Below the pieces are notes generated by a model that searched no databases, had not been told where the DNA came from, and saw only the letters and a program-made list of their open reading frames with translations. DNA of 64,000 bases. Source: Rugalucina vietnamica (taxonomy: Eukaryota > Mollusca > Bivalvia > Lucinida > Lucinidae). Of this stretch, positions 1-13,500 are shown in pieces. The first letter of the stretch is position 1, and every line of letters starts with the position of its first letter. The position numbers were made by a program, and so were the translations under genes. The DNA lies in NCBI GenBank assembly GCA_964017185.1, contig OZ024877.1:4752006-4816005 (forward strand), in the 5' to 3' direction.

Positions 1-254
1 CCCCATTCCCAAAAAGGTGAAAAGGAACACTGGAAGAAAAAACGATTGACTGTGAAAATGGGCATGTCTATGAACTGTAACAGTCATAAATTGCACACAC
101 TAAGAATAAAAGCAGTCTACGCGAAATCTTTTTTTCTGCTGCTGGACAATGCAAGTCAGTTTATTTGCAAATCATATAACATTTATGCACTGGTCAACAA
201 ATGATATAACATTTATGCACTAGTCATTTGTAACCACGACCCCACTCCCCCCAC

Positions 255-992
255 CTAGTGTTTCCCATAGCCACTTTTAATATGGCGACGGGCCATGCCC
301 CTTTTCTCCAGCGCCATGCCCTTTTTCTCAGCACCATGCTCTTTTTCAAATCTACATTATGTGCCCTACATTTTGGTAAAAAGTTTGTCAAAATCGGACA
401 AAGTAAGGAAGTTACGTGACATTTTGCTTGAAATCTGCAGAAACTAATGTGGCAAAATTTATTATCATAACTTCCACATTGTCACTTAATTGCAGTGGCA
501 AATGTTGATAATTACTCAATGACAAGTACCCAATTTGACACCACAGAAAAGGTGCGAAAATTGAATGTCCTACCTGGTGATATAAGTGTGCCATTTAATT
601 ATTTTCAATTTTCAATTGTAGTTTACTTTTCAAAACAAATCGTTATCTCTTATGGTTAATTCAGTATTAAAGTAATGTGAGGCAGAGGGAAAAGAAATTT
701 TCTTAGTTGTCTCTGGTAAAAGTCAATCCTGAAATATGGAAAAGGAAAGAACAATTTAAGCTGAAAAGCAAATTTGAAAAAATTATAGAGAAACAAAATA
801 TGATGTGTTAAATTTAATGACTGTGCATAAATGTGCCCTCATATCATGCCATGGTCCACTTGAAAAGTGCCCTTTTGCTTGCCATCACGCGCTGAAAGTG
901 CCCTTTTAACATGCTGCCACATGTTAAAAAGTGCCCTTTTTTAGCAACCTTACCAAGCCCTTTTTTGGGACTGGGTGAAAACACTACGACCA
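255..992. mobile_element. Candidate hAT-like miniature element
   Basis: The left side carries CTAGTGTTTCCC and the right side GGTGAAAACACTACG, an imperfect inverted pair of hAT type. Repeated gccctttt / gtgccctttt motifs sit at both ends. A clean 8-bp target duplication is not visible, so boundaries are approximate. It lies in the LSM14 intron before the first exon in the window. Confidence 0.35.
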
Positions 993-1348
993 ACCGCCGG
1001 GCAAGTGCGGTGAATAGCCGTGGAAATGAGCAGGCCTTTAACCAAAGTTTTGCGTGGGAAATTCCCAGGGTTTGCTTTATATAGGCAAAAATGGCAGTGA
1101 AATGAAAAGATAGCAGGCTGTGACAGCAGTGGTTTTACCAACGAGCAGTCCCAGCCGGGTGGGGCTTTTAGCGGGGATTTGCTGGACCAAAAATCGAAGT
1201 CCCTGCTACCCCTGGGGGTGGAGGGGGGGGATGGCTGGTTACAAATGACTAGTGCATTGTTAAGTGTGGTGGCTTTACTCCAACATCATGGTAGCTTCGC
1301 AGAAAAAAATAAGACATCAGCTTTGGATATTTTGTTGCTTTGTTTTAG

Positions 1349-1518
1349 TGAGGTCATTTGGTACAGAAGATCGGCCGACAGACCGCCCAGTGGCTCCTCG
1401 TGATGAGATCTTTGAGTACATCATATTTCGTGGTAGTGACATCAAGGACCTACATGTGTGTGAACCACCCAAACCTCAGCCCTTACAGCCTCTGCCACAG
1501 GATCCGGCCATAGTCAAG
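1349..1518 (+). CDS. LSM14: LSM14 exon: second half of Lsm domain
   Basis: The exon encodes [13 protein letters not shown], then [19 protein letters not shown] and DPAIVK. It follows a TTTTAG acceptor, with the first codon (V) split across the intron, and ends at AAG before GTAACA. The exon border matches the one I recall for vertebrate LSM14. The preceding 1348 bases hold no sequence for the start of the Lsm domain, so that exon lies upstream. Confidence 0.95.
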
Positions 1519-4500
1519 GTAACAATTCAGTTTGTTATATGTATAATTTGCACATTTTAGCCTATGTATAATTTGCACATTTTAGCCTGGCTCATTTGTT
1601 AACTGGGATGTTAAACATATAAAGACTAAAAATCACCCCAGTGTTTTCCCTGGCGCACTAAAATGCACGTTTTGGCGCAATTTTGGACTGAATGTCCCCC
1701 AAAATATACCCAGGCGCGCCATGCGTGGCGCAATTTTTTGTCGGGTCGAAACATCCCGGTAATTTCGGTCTGGTTTTCTCGTCGCGGTTACCCGTTTTAG
1801 TTACACCTATCGGACGCTTGTTTTTCCTTTTAGTTTCTGTACTTGATCTTTTTCAAAGCGGCTTACTGACTTTCTGACTGGTTTGCTCTACTAAGAAGAT
1901 GTTTATATCGTAATTGCAATAAACCTAGTCAACTGTCTCTTTCTTTCATCAACATGGCGGCTCACTCGCGTCCGATGACAGATTTTTTTTAACTCAGTCT
2001 GAAATTCTGACTGAAAATTGCGAGTCAGCGGCGTCTGAGTCGCCAGAAAAGCGGACTCCGCTGTCCCCAGTTGCAGAGAAACAGGGACATGAAAATGCTT
2101 TCCTGTATAAAGAAGTTTCCGACAGGAATGGCTTGGTCAATTTTCCTGGCTTCGTTTTGTTGATAAAACTTGGCAGTGGCATTTACTCAGCTGTTAAACT
2201 GGTCAGGACAACCCCAATTATTGATATGTTGTGAATAATAAGTACCTCACTTGACTTTTAGACAAGGAACAAGTTTTGAAATCAAATGCAACTTTTTGCA
2301 GCTAATAAAAGATTTTGTCCCCTAAAATCATCAAGGTGTCCCCATTTTGCCAAAGCAGGGGGGCATGTGTCCCCTAATAATGAATCCCGAGGGAAAACAC
2401 TGTATCACCCTCCACTGCTAGGCTACCAGTAGTGTGTTTGATGCTAAAAAGAGGGGTCATATTTTTGAATGTCGATAGCCTCACATTGTGCTCTTGATAT
2501 ACCAAGGGTGCAGTGTTCCACGTCACATAACTGTAATATTCGTGATGAGGGTGTGTAACTCACAAAGTATCCTGTAAACAATTATTTTATACCTCACCTT
2601 TGTATTATATAGTGAGTGTTCTCAGCTTGCAGCTAACAAGTTATCTTCCTTTCTTCTCCAGTCTTCGCAGCCAGCGTCAGGACCATCTTTCCAGCAGCAG
2701 AACAGTGGCTTTGGTGGTCCCTCATACCAGCATTTTGGTGGTCCACCCATCTACAATCAGTATGGAGGTCAGGGGAATGCCCCCCAGTCGTACGGGGGAG
2801 CACCACATCCCCCACCACAACAACCAGGTATGTTATAACTTGCATTAAATGGGCGCACCTTGTGACTGACCCAAAAACAAAAGTAAGACTTTAATCCCAG
2901 TGAAGATCCCAACCATCTCGTGTATTCGCCAGATCTTATAATAGTACAGTATAGCAATAGATTTTCTCCTGTTCTGGCTTATGTAATTCATTTTGGTTAA
3001 TACTTGTAAAATCTACATCTTTATATCTAGTGCATGAGTAATACAGACATAGAAGAGCAGTCCAGTATTATTAGCTCACCTGAGCCGAAGGCTCATGGGG
3101 AGCTTATAGTATGGTACTCGAGCTGGCGTCCGCCCATGCGTCCGTTCACATTTTCAAAGATCTTATTCTCTGAAACCGCTTGGCCAATCAAAGCCAAATT
3201 TTATATGAAGCGTCTATAGGAAGTGGGAACCAATGTGTATATAAATAATCCAGGTCACATGACCAAGATGGCCACTATGCCCATATATATATGGTAAAAA
3301 CCCTTCAAAAATCTTGGGTTGACCTTGACATACTAAATTGTTAATTTAAACAGAAAGGTCAAATATTGCCAGAAAGATCTGAAAGTTAGTGGATACAGAC
3401 AGTTTATAGTGTTAATAAAATTTTATGCGAGTATTTGAGGTCAAGTTTACATTTTACGTTGGCCAACATGGCCTTAGCCAAATGTCATTCATCAAAGACA
3501 AAATCTCAGGTGAGCGAGATCAGGACCATTGGTCCTCTGGTTTTCCTACCAGTATCATATAAGCCAAATAATTATACCCCCCGCAAAACGAAGTTTTAGG
3601 GGGGTATACTGTTTTCAGTCTGTCCGTAATTCCGTCATTCCGTGATTCCGTCATTCCGTGATTCCGTCATTCCGTCAACATTTTGACATCTTTGCTGAAT
3701 AACTTAAGTAGTTTTTGCCCGATGTTCTTCAAATTTTCAACACACCTGCACCATTAGACAACACATGTGTGATATGAATTTAGGGGCCAAAGGGTCAGTT
3801 TTGCAAGAGTTATGGGACTTTTTAAACCTATACATAGAATGTTTGCCATAGTGCTAATAGTGCATACTTTGTGAAATCAACTCCTCCTACAGCTTTCAAT
3901 ATTCTCTTTTGATACTTTGCAGATATGTGCCAGAGATATTGAAGATATGCATGAAGAAGTATTATGCTGAAAAAATGAATTTTGACAAATTTACGGCATT
4001 TTGAACTTAGCCAATTTTCGATAATTGCCATATTCAATAATGGTTGGTAGTGCATAGTTTGTGAAATCAACTCCTCCTAGGGCTTTCAGTATTTCTTTTC
4101 AATACTTTGCAGACATGTTCCACACATATTGAAGATGTGCATGAAGAATTATAATGCTGAAAAAATAATTTTTGACAAATTTACAGCATTTTTCAACATA
4201 GCCATTTTTCGACTATTGCTTATATACAATAATGATTGGTAGTTCATAGTTTGTGAAATCAACTTCTCCTAGGGCTTTCAGTATTTCTTTTCAATACTTT
4301 GCAGACATGTTCCACACATATTGAAGATGTGCATGAAGAATCATAATGCTGAAAAAATAATTTTTGACAAATTTACAGCATTTTTTAACATAGCCATTTT
4401 TTGACCATTGCTTAAACAATAATGGTTGGTAGTGCATATTTTGTGAAATCAACTCCTCCTAGGGCTTTCAGTATTTCTTTTCAATACTTTGCAGATATGT

Positions 4501-7500
4501 TCCACACGTTATGAAGATGTGCATGAAGAATTATAATGCTGAAAAAATAATTTTTGACAAATTTACAGCATTTTTCAACATAGCCATTTTTTGACCATTA
4601 CTTATATACAAAAATGGTTGGTAGTGCACATTTTGTGAAATCAACTCCTCCAAGGGCTTTCAGTATTTCTTTTTGATACTTTTCAGACATGTTCCTCACA
4701 TATTGAAGATGTGCATGAAGAATTATAATACTGAAAAATTAATTTTTGACAAATTTACAGCATTTTTTAACATAGCCATTTTTTGACCATTGCTTTTATA
4801 CAATGATGGTTTGTGAAATCAACTCCTCCTAGGGCTTTCAGTATTTCTTTTCAATACTTTGCAGACATGTTCCACACATATTGAAGATGTGCATGAATAA
4901 TTATAATACTGAAAAAATGATATTTGACAAATTTACATCATTTTTCAACATAGCCATTTCTTGACCATTGCTTATATACAATAATGGTTGGTAGTGCATA
5001 CTTTGTGAAATCAACTCCTCCTAGGGCTTTCAATGTTTCTTTAAGATTCTTTGTAGATTTGTTCCAGATATATTTTAGATGTGCATGAATAATTTTCATG
5101 CTGAAAATTTAATTTTTGACAAACTTACAGCTTTTATTTAACTTAGCCAATTTTTACCATTTCTCATGATAAACAACGATCATAGTGCATACAGTGAAAT
5201 CAACCTCAAGCTTTCAATATATTCTTTTAATATCTTATAGATGTGACTGGCATACTGGGGATGTACATGAAGGATTATAATGCTGAAAAGATCTTTGACA
5301 AATTTTTTGCATGTTTGACTTAGGAAGTTATTGGCCAGCTTCAGATAATTTTGCGGGGGGTATACTGAAAGCCTTGCTTGCAGCCAATTTCTAGTTTGGC
5401 CTACTTTGTGTATCTGTATCTTAGGATCTAGAGGTCTGTCCCCGTCTATCACCCGTGTGTCCCCTACAATGGACCAGGGCATACAAGTTGGCCTTGCCCC
5501 GCTGCCTCAGCGCAGGCCTGGGGGATCTGTTGGTAAACATCACTGACCAGAGTTGCTGCTAACCTGTTACATGAGCCTTTGCATGTGAAAACCAACAATT
5601 TGTATTTCCGACCATGTCCGACACTAACCAGCCTGTACAGTCACACAGAAGCAGGCTAGAAGCTTGAAATTTCAGATTTAGAAAGAAGAGACGTTGTACT
5701 ATCCGTGTAGCGAAAACAATGGTGCTGATCGGCTGTGCAGTTATGTACAGCTGATCTGCGCTTTTGTTTTCGCATATGCAGATCGTTGGTTTTCTGATGC
5801 GGCTGCTCACATGTTAACTACACTTCTGAGCCTCTTCTGACTTCATCTCATTATAGCCGGAATATTCTAGGTGCATTGTCAGACAAATAAATCAAATTCT
5901 CTTGTTTTCTTAAATTCAAAGTTTCAAGGCTCCTGTGGTTTTTGTCTCAAACCTATTTGGAAACAGTAAAGGTTTGATTCTCATGAGTCTGCAGAAGAAA
6001 AAAAAACAACAACAAAAATGCTATAATGGCATGAAATAGCTGGCATAACAAGAGCTAAATGTATTTAAAATAAAATATACAGAAGAAAAAGATGAAATAT
6101 ATACAGAAAAAAAAAGATTTATAATGAATGTAGAAATTAATGCCAGTGTTGCTATTAAAACTATTTATTTGCAGGTACGTGTATATACATATTGATCAGT
6201 GATAGGAACATGGATTGATGCTGAACCAAAATTTAAACATTTAATAATACACATATTTCAGGAATATTAACACAGTTTATGTTTTTATGGTCACCGGAAC
6301 AGATTTTATTTAAAGCCAACCATTATTTCAATTTGATCACTGCATGTTTGTTTTGATCACGTTTATTTTTCTGCACATGATTTTTTATTCTGAAAACCAG
6401 TCAGGGACAAAACCTAAACAGGTTATAAAGAAAATAACTGAAACAAGTTTATTAATACACTTTAAATGATCTCCCTTTCCAAGATGTTAAAGTTAACTTT
6501 TCTTGGATATTTTTTTCAGGTCAAAAAAAACACTTTATATAAGTTATGCTTTAATTAGTAATTATGACAATATTAACTTGAATAGGTTATTAGTATCATT
6601 ACCCCACTTGTCTTTGAAGTACCTGCGTAATACTTTAAAAATTTAGACTATGCGTAATAAGAAATTCTTTTGTAGTACATGTGTAGCTACATTAAAGTTA
6701 CATCATCCTGGGAAAATTGTCTAGACATGTGGCAAAATTCTAGTAAGTTGGGAACAGATGTTTTAAAATCAGGGATTTTGCCATTCTGATGCCTGAAAAA
6801 TTGCATAAAAAACTGATATTTTCAAAATCTTAATGGTATATACTACCTTTCAGCCATGTGAGTATAAAGCTCTCATCTTGCTGCATCTCCCATTAACATT
6901 TTAATTATGTAAAACTCTCAGTCTGCATACATGTATTTCAATTAAATTAAGAAAAACTTCACAGATTTTGACTGATGCAGGGAAAATGAAAAATAACTTG
7001 TTTCAGTTATTTCTTTTATAACCTGTTTAGGTTTTGTCCCTGACTGAAAACAGAATTCAAAATTCTAATATTAAATACGGTGGAATGTGATGGTACAACT
7101 TCGGACCCGAGTGGTTTGGAAGTTCAAACCCCACTAGCACCAGGTTGTGTCCTCGAGCATTATCTCCCACAATACTGGCTGATTCACAGGAAGCGGTGTC
7201 TATTAAGACGTTAAACAATTTAAAAGATAAAACTAACTTGAATGAAGGAAAGCGCTTCACTACTCTTTAATTCATTTGCATGAAAATTGAGGTGATGGTT
7301 TCAAAAAGTACATGTATATTTGAATATGAAAGTTAACTTGTCAAATGTGACAATTAGCTCTACCATTTTGGCACCTACCAGAATATGACACAACTCAATC
7401 ACAGATTCAAGATAAAGGAATAAATATCATTAACATGCATAATCTAGATGTTTGTTTTTGTATGCTATAAAAAAGGGACACTTCAGAAGGTACTGTATAC

Positions 7501-10500
7501 CCCAAGCAAGGAAAGTGCATAAATAATAACTGGTAACATCAATGATCATTACATTTTGTGTGTGCATGTACTTGTGTCTTTTTTAAGTGACAGGTCAGGA
7601 AGCTAGCTAAGTGCTATAGACTTCATTAGGTGATGAGTAAACACAAAAATATTAACTTGGACATTCTAATGGCCAACACCAAGTTTAGTATGTCGGGAAT
7701 TGATTGGAGTCTATTTCTTGATTAGAGCTGTAATAATATTTGTGTTTTGCAGGATCTCGAGGTGCGACCCCACCCCCTAATAGAAAGTCTCCAACGCTAG
7801 ACCAGGGAACTCAAGTCTCTGAACCCCCGCCCTCTCTACCTGACACCAGTAAACCACCACCTAACCACCAGGCTCAGCAACAGGAGCAGCAGCAACAGGA
7901 CAATAGACGCCGCCCGCAGCAGAACCAGCAGCCTCGGGAACACAGGGAGCCCAGAGAACGGGGAGAGTATAGAGAACCCCGGGAGCATCGTGAGCCCAGG
8001 GAGCCGCGGGATAGGTACCAACAAGATCAATACAGGCAGCCACGGGACAGGCCAGAGTCAGGCTCGTATTCACGGGGTAGAGGCAATAATAGAGGTCAGT
8101 TCACTCAGCTGTAGATCAGGTTATAAAACTTTTTTCAAGCTCAGCTCAGCTGAGCATGAAATTTCAACTGCTGATTAATGCTGTAATAGTAAATAAATGT
8201 GGAAAATTCGGGTTCAAAGCTCAAAAACTAGTAATTTATCCTGCTTATAAATATTAAAATGCCAACATTTATGAGCAGGATAAATTTTAGTGTCAGCTGA
8301 GTTGAGCATAAAAAAAAGTTTTATAACCTCTGGGCTGGGGACCAGATGTACACTACAGATCATTTAGTTGTAAAGCTTAAGAATTTGTTTTGCGTGCAAC
8401 CCCCACTGGCCTGGGCTGTCTCCTTGAGCAAGACACTTTAAAACTCCCCGTAGTTCAAGAAGCAGTGTCTCTATAGTCTGACGTGACTGAAAAATTGTTA
8501 ACTGTTATTATTTATTTGTCAAGCCAGTCTTGCTCTGGTGTCCTACCACAGTTTTGGGGCTAATTTTTGGAAGAGAAAGATCATTCAAAAACACAATTTA
8601 CAAAATTTGAGTCATTTGGTACTTTCAGGTGCTAGTGGACACCGAGGTGGTGGTTTCCCGCGCGGAGGTCCAAGAGGTGCGCCCCGTGGTCAGTCAGCAA
8701 GGGGCAGGGGCTCAGGAAGATCTCACGAACCTCTCAAGTTTGATGGGGACTACGATTTCGAAAGTGCCAATGCTCAGTTTGACAAAGATGAGATTGAACG
8801 AGAGCTAAAAGAGAAACTTACAATCGGTAAGGTTTGAATATCATTTGAGCCTGTGCATGAGAAAAACAACAATTTGCATAGGCGAAAACAAAGCCGCAGA
8901 TCAGCTTCGCGGTAACCGCGAAGCTGATCAGCGCCTTTGTTTTCGCTACACGGATAGTACAGTCCCTCTTCTTCTTAAATCCAAAATTTCAAGCCTCTAG
9001 CCATCTTCTATGCTTGTACAGCCCGGTTTGTGTCGGACCTGGTCAGAAACCCAAATTGTTGGTTTTCTCACGCACAGGCTCATTTTTAAGATTAGCTTAG
9101 TGTTAAGTAGGGTAAGCTATGTTCTGACTGGACCAGAAAAACTGAGCTGTAAAGCCACTGAGACAGCAATGCAGAATTTGCTAAAATTGATTATTTCAGC
9201 CCCATAAAAGAAATTTGTCAAGTACTGGCAAAAGACTGCACTAGGTACTGTGAATTCGGAAATGTTCATGTGACTTTTATTTCGCGAGTTTTCTATTTCG
9301 AATTATTCAAAAGGTCTTGAATTCGCGAAAGAGTTTTTGTTTAATCTTTGTGGCTTATATTCTTTATTATCAAGAACATTGAATTCACTAGCTACTAATG
9401 CGAATATTCGCGAAAATTAAGTTCTTGCGAACATTCCGAACTTACCGTAAGTAAGTGGTAAATTGCCTTCATCAGGCTTTCACAGAAATAGTTAATCACA
9501 CTATTTCTGACCATCCCAACATGATCTTGATTGATAACCATGGACATAGTGCCACAAACATATCAATCATTACAAACCAGTGATAATATAAGAATCGTAT
9601 ATGGGTTTCTGTTCTAGATGGAAGTTTCCAACCCAAGGAATGACCTTGCTGAGCGGAACCGAGGCTCCGCCGAGGTTCCGCTCAGCACGGTCATCCCGAG
9701 GTTTGGAAACTTCCATCTAGAACAGAACACCATATTAGATTCTTTTTCTTCCACAACAACCCCAAAAATCTGGTTTATTTCAAGGTTTTGCCTAATTTTT
9801 TTAGCCTGGGTGAGAACACCTGGGTGAGATGCAATTTTATCACCCAGGCAGGGCGCCCGGTAACCTATAAAACCCTATATTTTCCTATATTTTTTATGTG
9901 TACCTATAAAAACCTATATTATCCTATATTTTTCCAAAATACCTATAAAACCCTATATTTTTGGATTTTGGATACCCATGAAACTAAAATATGGAATTAA
10001 AGTCCCTTTATAGATCAAGATGTCATATAAGTGGAGGTGCCTAGTTGCATGTAATTCAATTTGAATGTAGTTTGTAGGAATTAATAGTCCTTTCAAGTAT
10101 ATTGACTTTATTAGTTAATACTGTAAATGTAACTACATGTTTAACGATTTCAACTTTTTTGTGTGTAATAATCAAAACACACTAAATCCTTGTGTGTATG
10201 GAGAAAAAATGGAATAGAAAATTATTAATTGTGGTAATTCTGGACAGAGACAGGAATGTGAAAAAGGCACTACTGCTGTTTCATTGGTGGTGTCACAATT
10301 TCAAAGAAGTAATAAATTGTCGTCTTTGACATCAAGGGCAAAGGCATATTCAAGTTCTGCTCTGAAATGTGTCATTTCCTCTGTAGTTGTGGGCATTTAA
10401 ATCTGTTCTTTAGAATTTAAGATTTAGTGCCATAAAAGATAGAGGAGAAACCTTTAAGTTCTTGTTTAAGTGTCCAAAGTTGATAGGTTAGTATGATAAA

Positions 10501-13500
10501 ATCCAAACTTTGCTACCTATTGGCTAAGTCTTGTGATGACTATAAAGCTGAACTATGGTATGATTTGTTGCACTCAAATATTCAAAATATCATTTCACCA
10601 TAATGAGAAGGTAATAGGCAGATTGTATAAACATAGCATAAAATACTGATTCTGAACATAATAACAGACTCTGAAATTTACTTTTATGCACTTAAATGAT
10701 AATTTCCTTCAAAGGTCTTTATAGTGACAATGATAGTGTTTTACTATTCACAACATGACAAGAATCATAAGATGTTTACAGAAATTTAAGAACACTAAAA
10801 TTTTGAAAGCATGAACGCTTTTCCCCAAACCATAACATACTTCTTATTTACTCATTTCTCTTTCTTGTATTTTTGAAAAACAGCATGCTTTTGAAAACAA
10901 TCTCCCCATTTGGAATTTCAGGCCTCATTTGGAATTTCAGGATTTCCAAGTAATATTATATAAACCTCTCGATTTGGAATTTCAGATCAAGAATTCCAGC
11001 TATGAAGAATTTCTTCTTTTTTTCAATCTTTCTTTCTATTTGGAAAGAGGAATATATCTGGTTGGCTTCCCATGTATCATGTGTGTAAAAGAGTAAAAGA
11101 GAAGACTGGTGGTTAATAAACATTAATTTAGCTTGTTTTCTTCATTCTATATACATCCTATTTAATCCTATATTTTTGGCCTCGAAAAACCTATATTTTT
11201 GAACCTGACCTATATTTTTGACACCAAAAGTCACCGGGCGCCCTGCCCAGGCAAAAAGTGTGGCAATTTCTGTCTGGTGTGCAAGAAAAGAAACATACCA
11301 CATGCTGTCAGTGCAAATCTCTGCTATATTCCACAGGTGATAAAGCAGCTGTGAATGGAGAGAAAGAAGGATTAGAGAATGGAGAAGAAGAGGAGGAGGA
11401 AGAGCATGTCTTCTACGACAAAGCCAAGTCTTTCTTTGACAATATCAGCTGTGAATCCATAGACAGAGCCAAAGGGTGGGTATACAGGAGCTTTGTCATG
11501 AGAAAATCTGTTTATGTAGGTGGGAAAAGAAAACAACTTGGCTGTTTGATGTTTTCAGATTTTAGGAAGTAGAGAGATTGTAAAAGCTTTGGAGCAAAAA
11601 CAAAGGTACTTTACGCTGTACCTCTCATTAGCTCACCTGAGCCGTTAGGCTCACAAGGTGAGCTTATAGGATGGCCATGATCCGGCGTCCGTCCGTCGTC
11701 CGTCCGTCCACAATTTCAAAGATCTTCTCCTCTGAAACCGCTTGGCCAATCAAAGCCAAATTTTATATGAAGCATCAATAGGAAGGGGGAACCAATGTGT
11801 TTATAAGAAATCCAGGTCACATGACCAAGATGGCTGCCATGCCCATATATGGTAAAAACCCTTCAAAAATCTTCTTCTCCAGAACCGGTGGACCGATTTC
11901 AACAAAAATTGGCGTGAAGCATCAATGGCTCAAGCACTACAATTTGTATATAAATCATGACCCTGTGATGACCTTGACCTATTTTACAGCAAGGTCAACA
12001 TAGGCCGCCAATGCATTTGAATGGGGAAAACTTTTAAAATGTCATTTAAAGTGAAAGTCTTGCAGGAAATAGGCAGTAGGACTGAATATTAATGATTCTG
12101 AAAAAAAATTTGACCCCAGGGGCAATATACATGTATATCTCCATAATATTCAAACATCATCTCCTCTGAAACCGCTTGGCCAATCAAAGCCAAATTTTAT
12201 GTGAAGCATCAATAGGAAGGGGGAACAAATATGTAATTAAAAAATTCAGGTCACATGACCAAGATGGCCGCCATGCCCATATATGGTAAAAACCCTTCAA
12301 AAATCTTCTCTCCAGAACCGATGGATCGATTTCAAAGAAACGTGGCATGAAGTATTGATGGCTCAAGTACTACATTGTGTACATAAATCATGACCCTGTG
12401 ATGACCTTGACCTTTTTTACGGGAAGGTCAACATAGGTTGCCAATGCATTTGAATAGGTAAAACTTTTAAAATGTCATTTAAAGTTAAAGTCTTGCAGGA
12501 AAGGGGCAGTAGGACTGAATATTAATGATTCTGAAAAAAAAATGGACCCCAGGGGCTCATCTGCCCCCACCCCGGGGCAATATACATGTATATTACCATA
12601 ATATTCAAACATCTTCTCCAATGAAACTGCTTGGCGAATCAAAGCCAAATTTTATGTGAAGCATGTATGGAATGGGGGAATTAATGTATATATAAATTAT
12701 CTAGTTCACATGACCAAGATGGCTGCCATGCCCATATATGGTAAAACCCCTTCAAAAATCTTTTTCTCCGAATCTGGTGGACCGATTTCAAAGAAACTTG
12801 GCATGAAGCACCAATGGCTGAAGTACTACAATGTATATATAAATCATGACCCTGTGGTGACCTTGACCTATTTTACAACAAGGTTAACATAGGTCGCCAA
12901 TGCATTGGAATGGGGAAAACTTTTAAAAAGTCATTTGAGGTGAAAATCTTGCAGGAAATGGGTAGTAGGACTAAATATTAATGATTCTGAAAAAAAAATG
13001 GACCTAAGGGCTCTTATGCCCACACCCCGGGGCAATATACATGTATATTACCATAATATTCAAACATCTTCTCCTCTGAAACCACTTAGCCAATTGAAGC
13101 CAAATTTTATGTGAGGCATCTATAGGATGAGGGAACCAATGTGTATATTAATAATCTAGGTCACATGACCAAGATGGCGGCCATGCCCATATATGGTAAA
13201 AACACTTCAAATATCTTCTCCTCTGAAACCAAAAGATTGATTTCAATGAAACTTGGCGTGAAGCATCCATGGCTAAAGTACTACAATGTATATATAAATC
13301 ATGACCCTGTGCTGAATTTGACCAAGTTTATGGCAAGGTCAACATGGGTTGCCCATGCATTTGAAATCTGTTAAAATGTCATTTGAAGTGAAAAGCCAGC
13401 AAGAAATTGGCAAATGGACAGAATATTGATTATTCTGAAAAAAGAAAACGGCCCAAGGGCTTCATCTGCCCCTGCACTCAGGGATTAAATACCGTAATTT

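Noticed and set aside
3871-5340. CRISPR-like array
   Set aside because: The whole 190-bp unit is repeated with no unique spacers, and the genome is eukaryotic.
11797-13374. Similar open frames in each family B monomer (11797-12003, 12656-12892, 13141-13374 on +)
   Set aside because: They are the same repeat read in one frame ([14 protein letters not shown]..). They start and stop at different places, have no known domain and sit in an intron.
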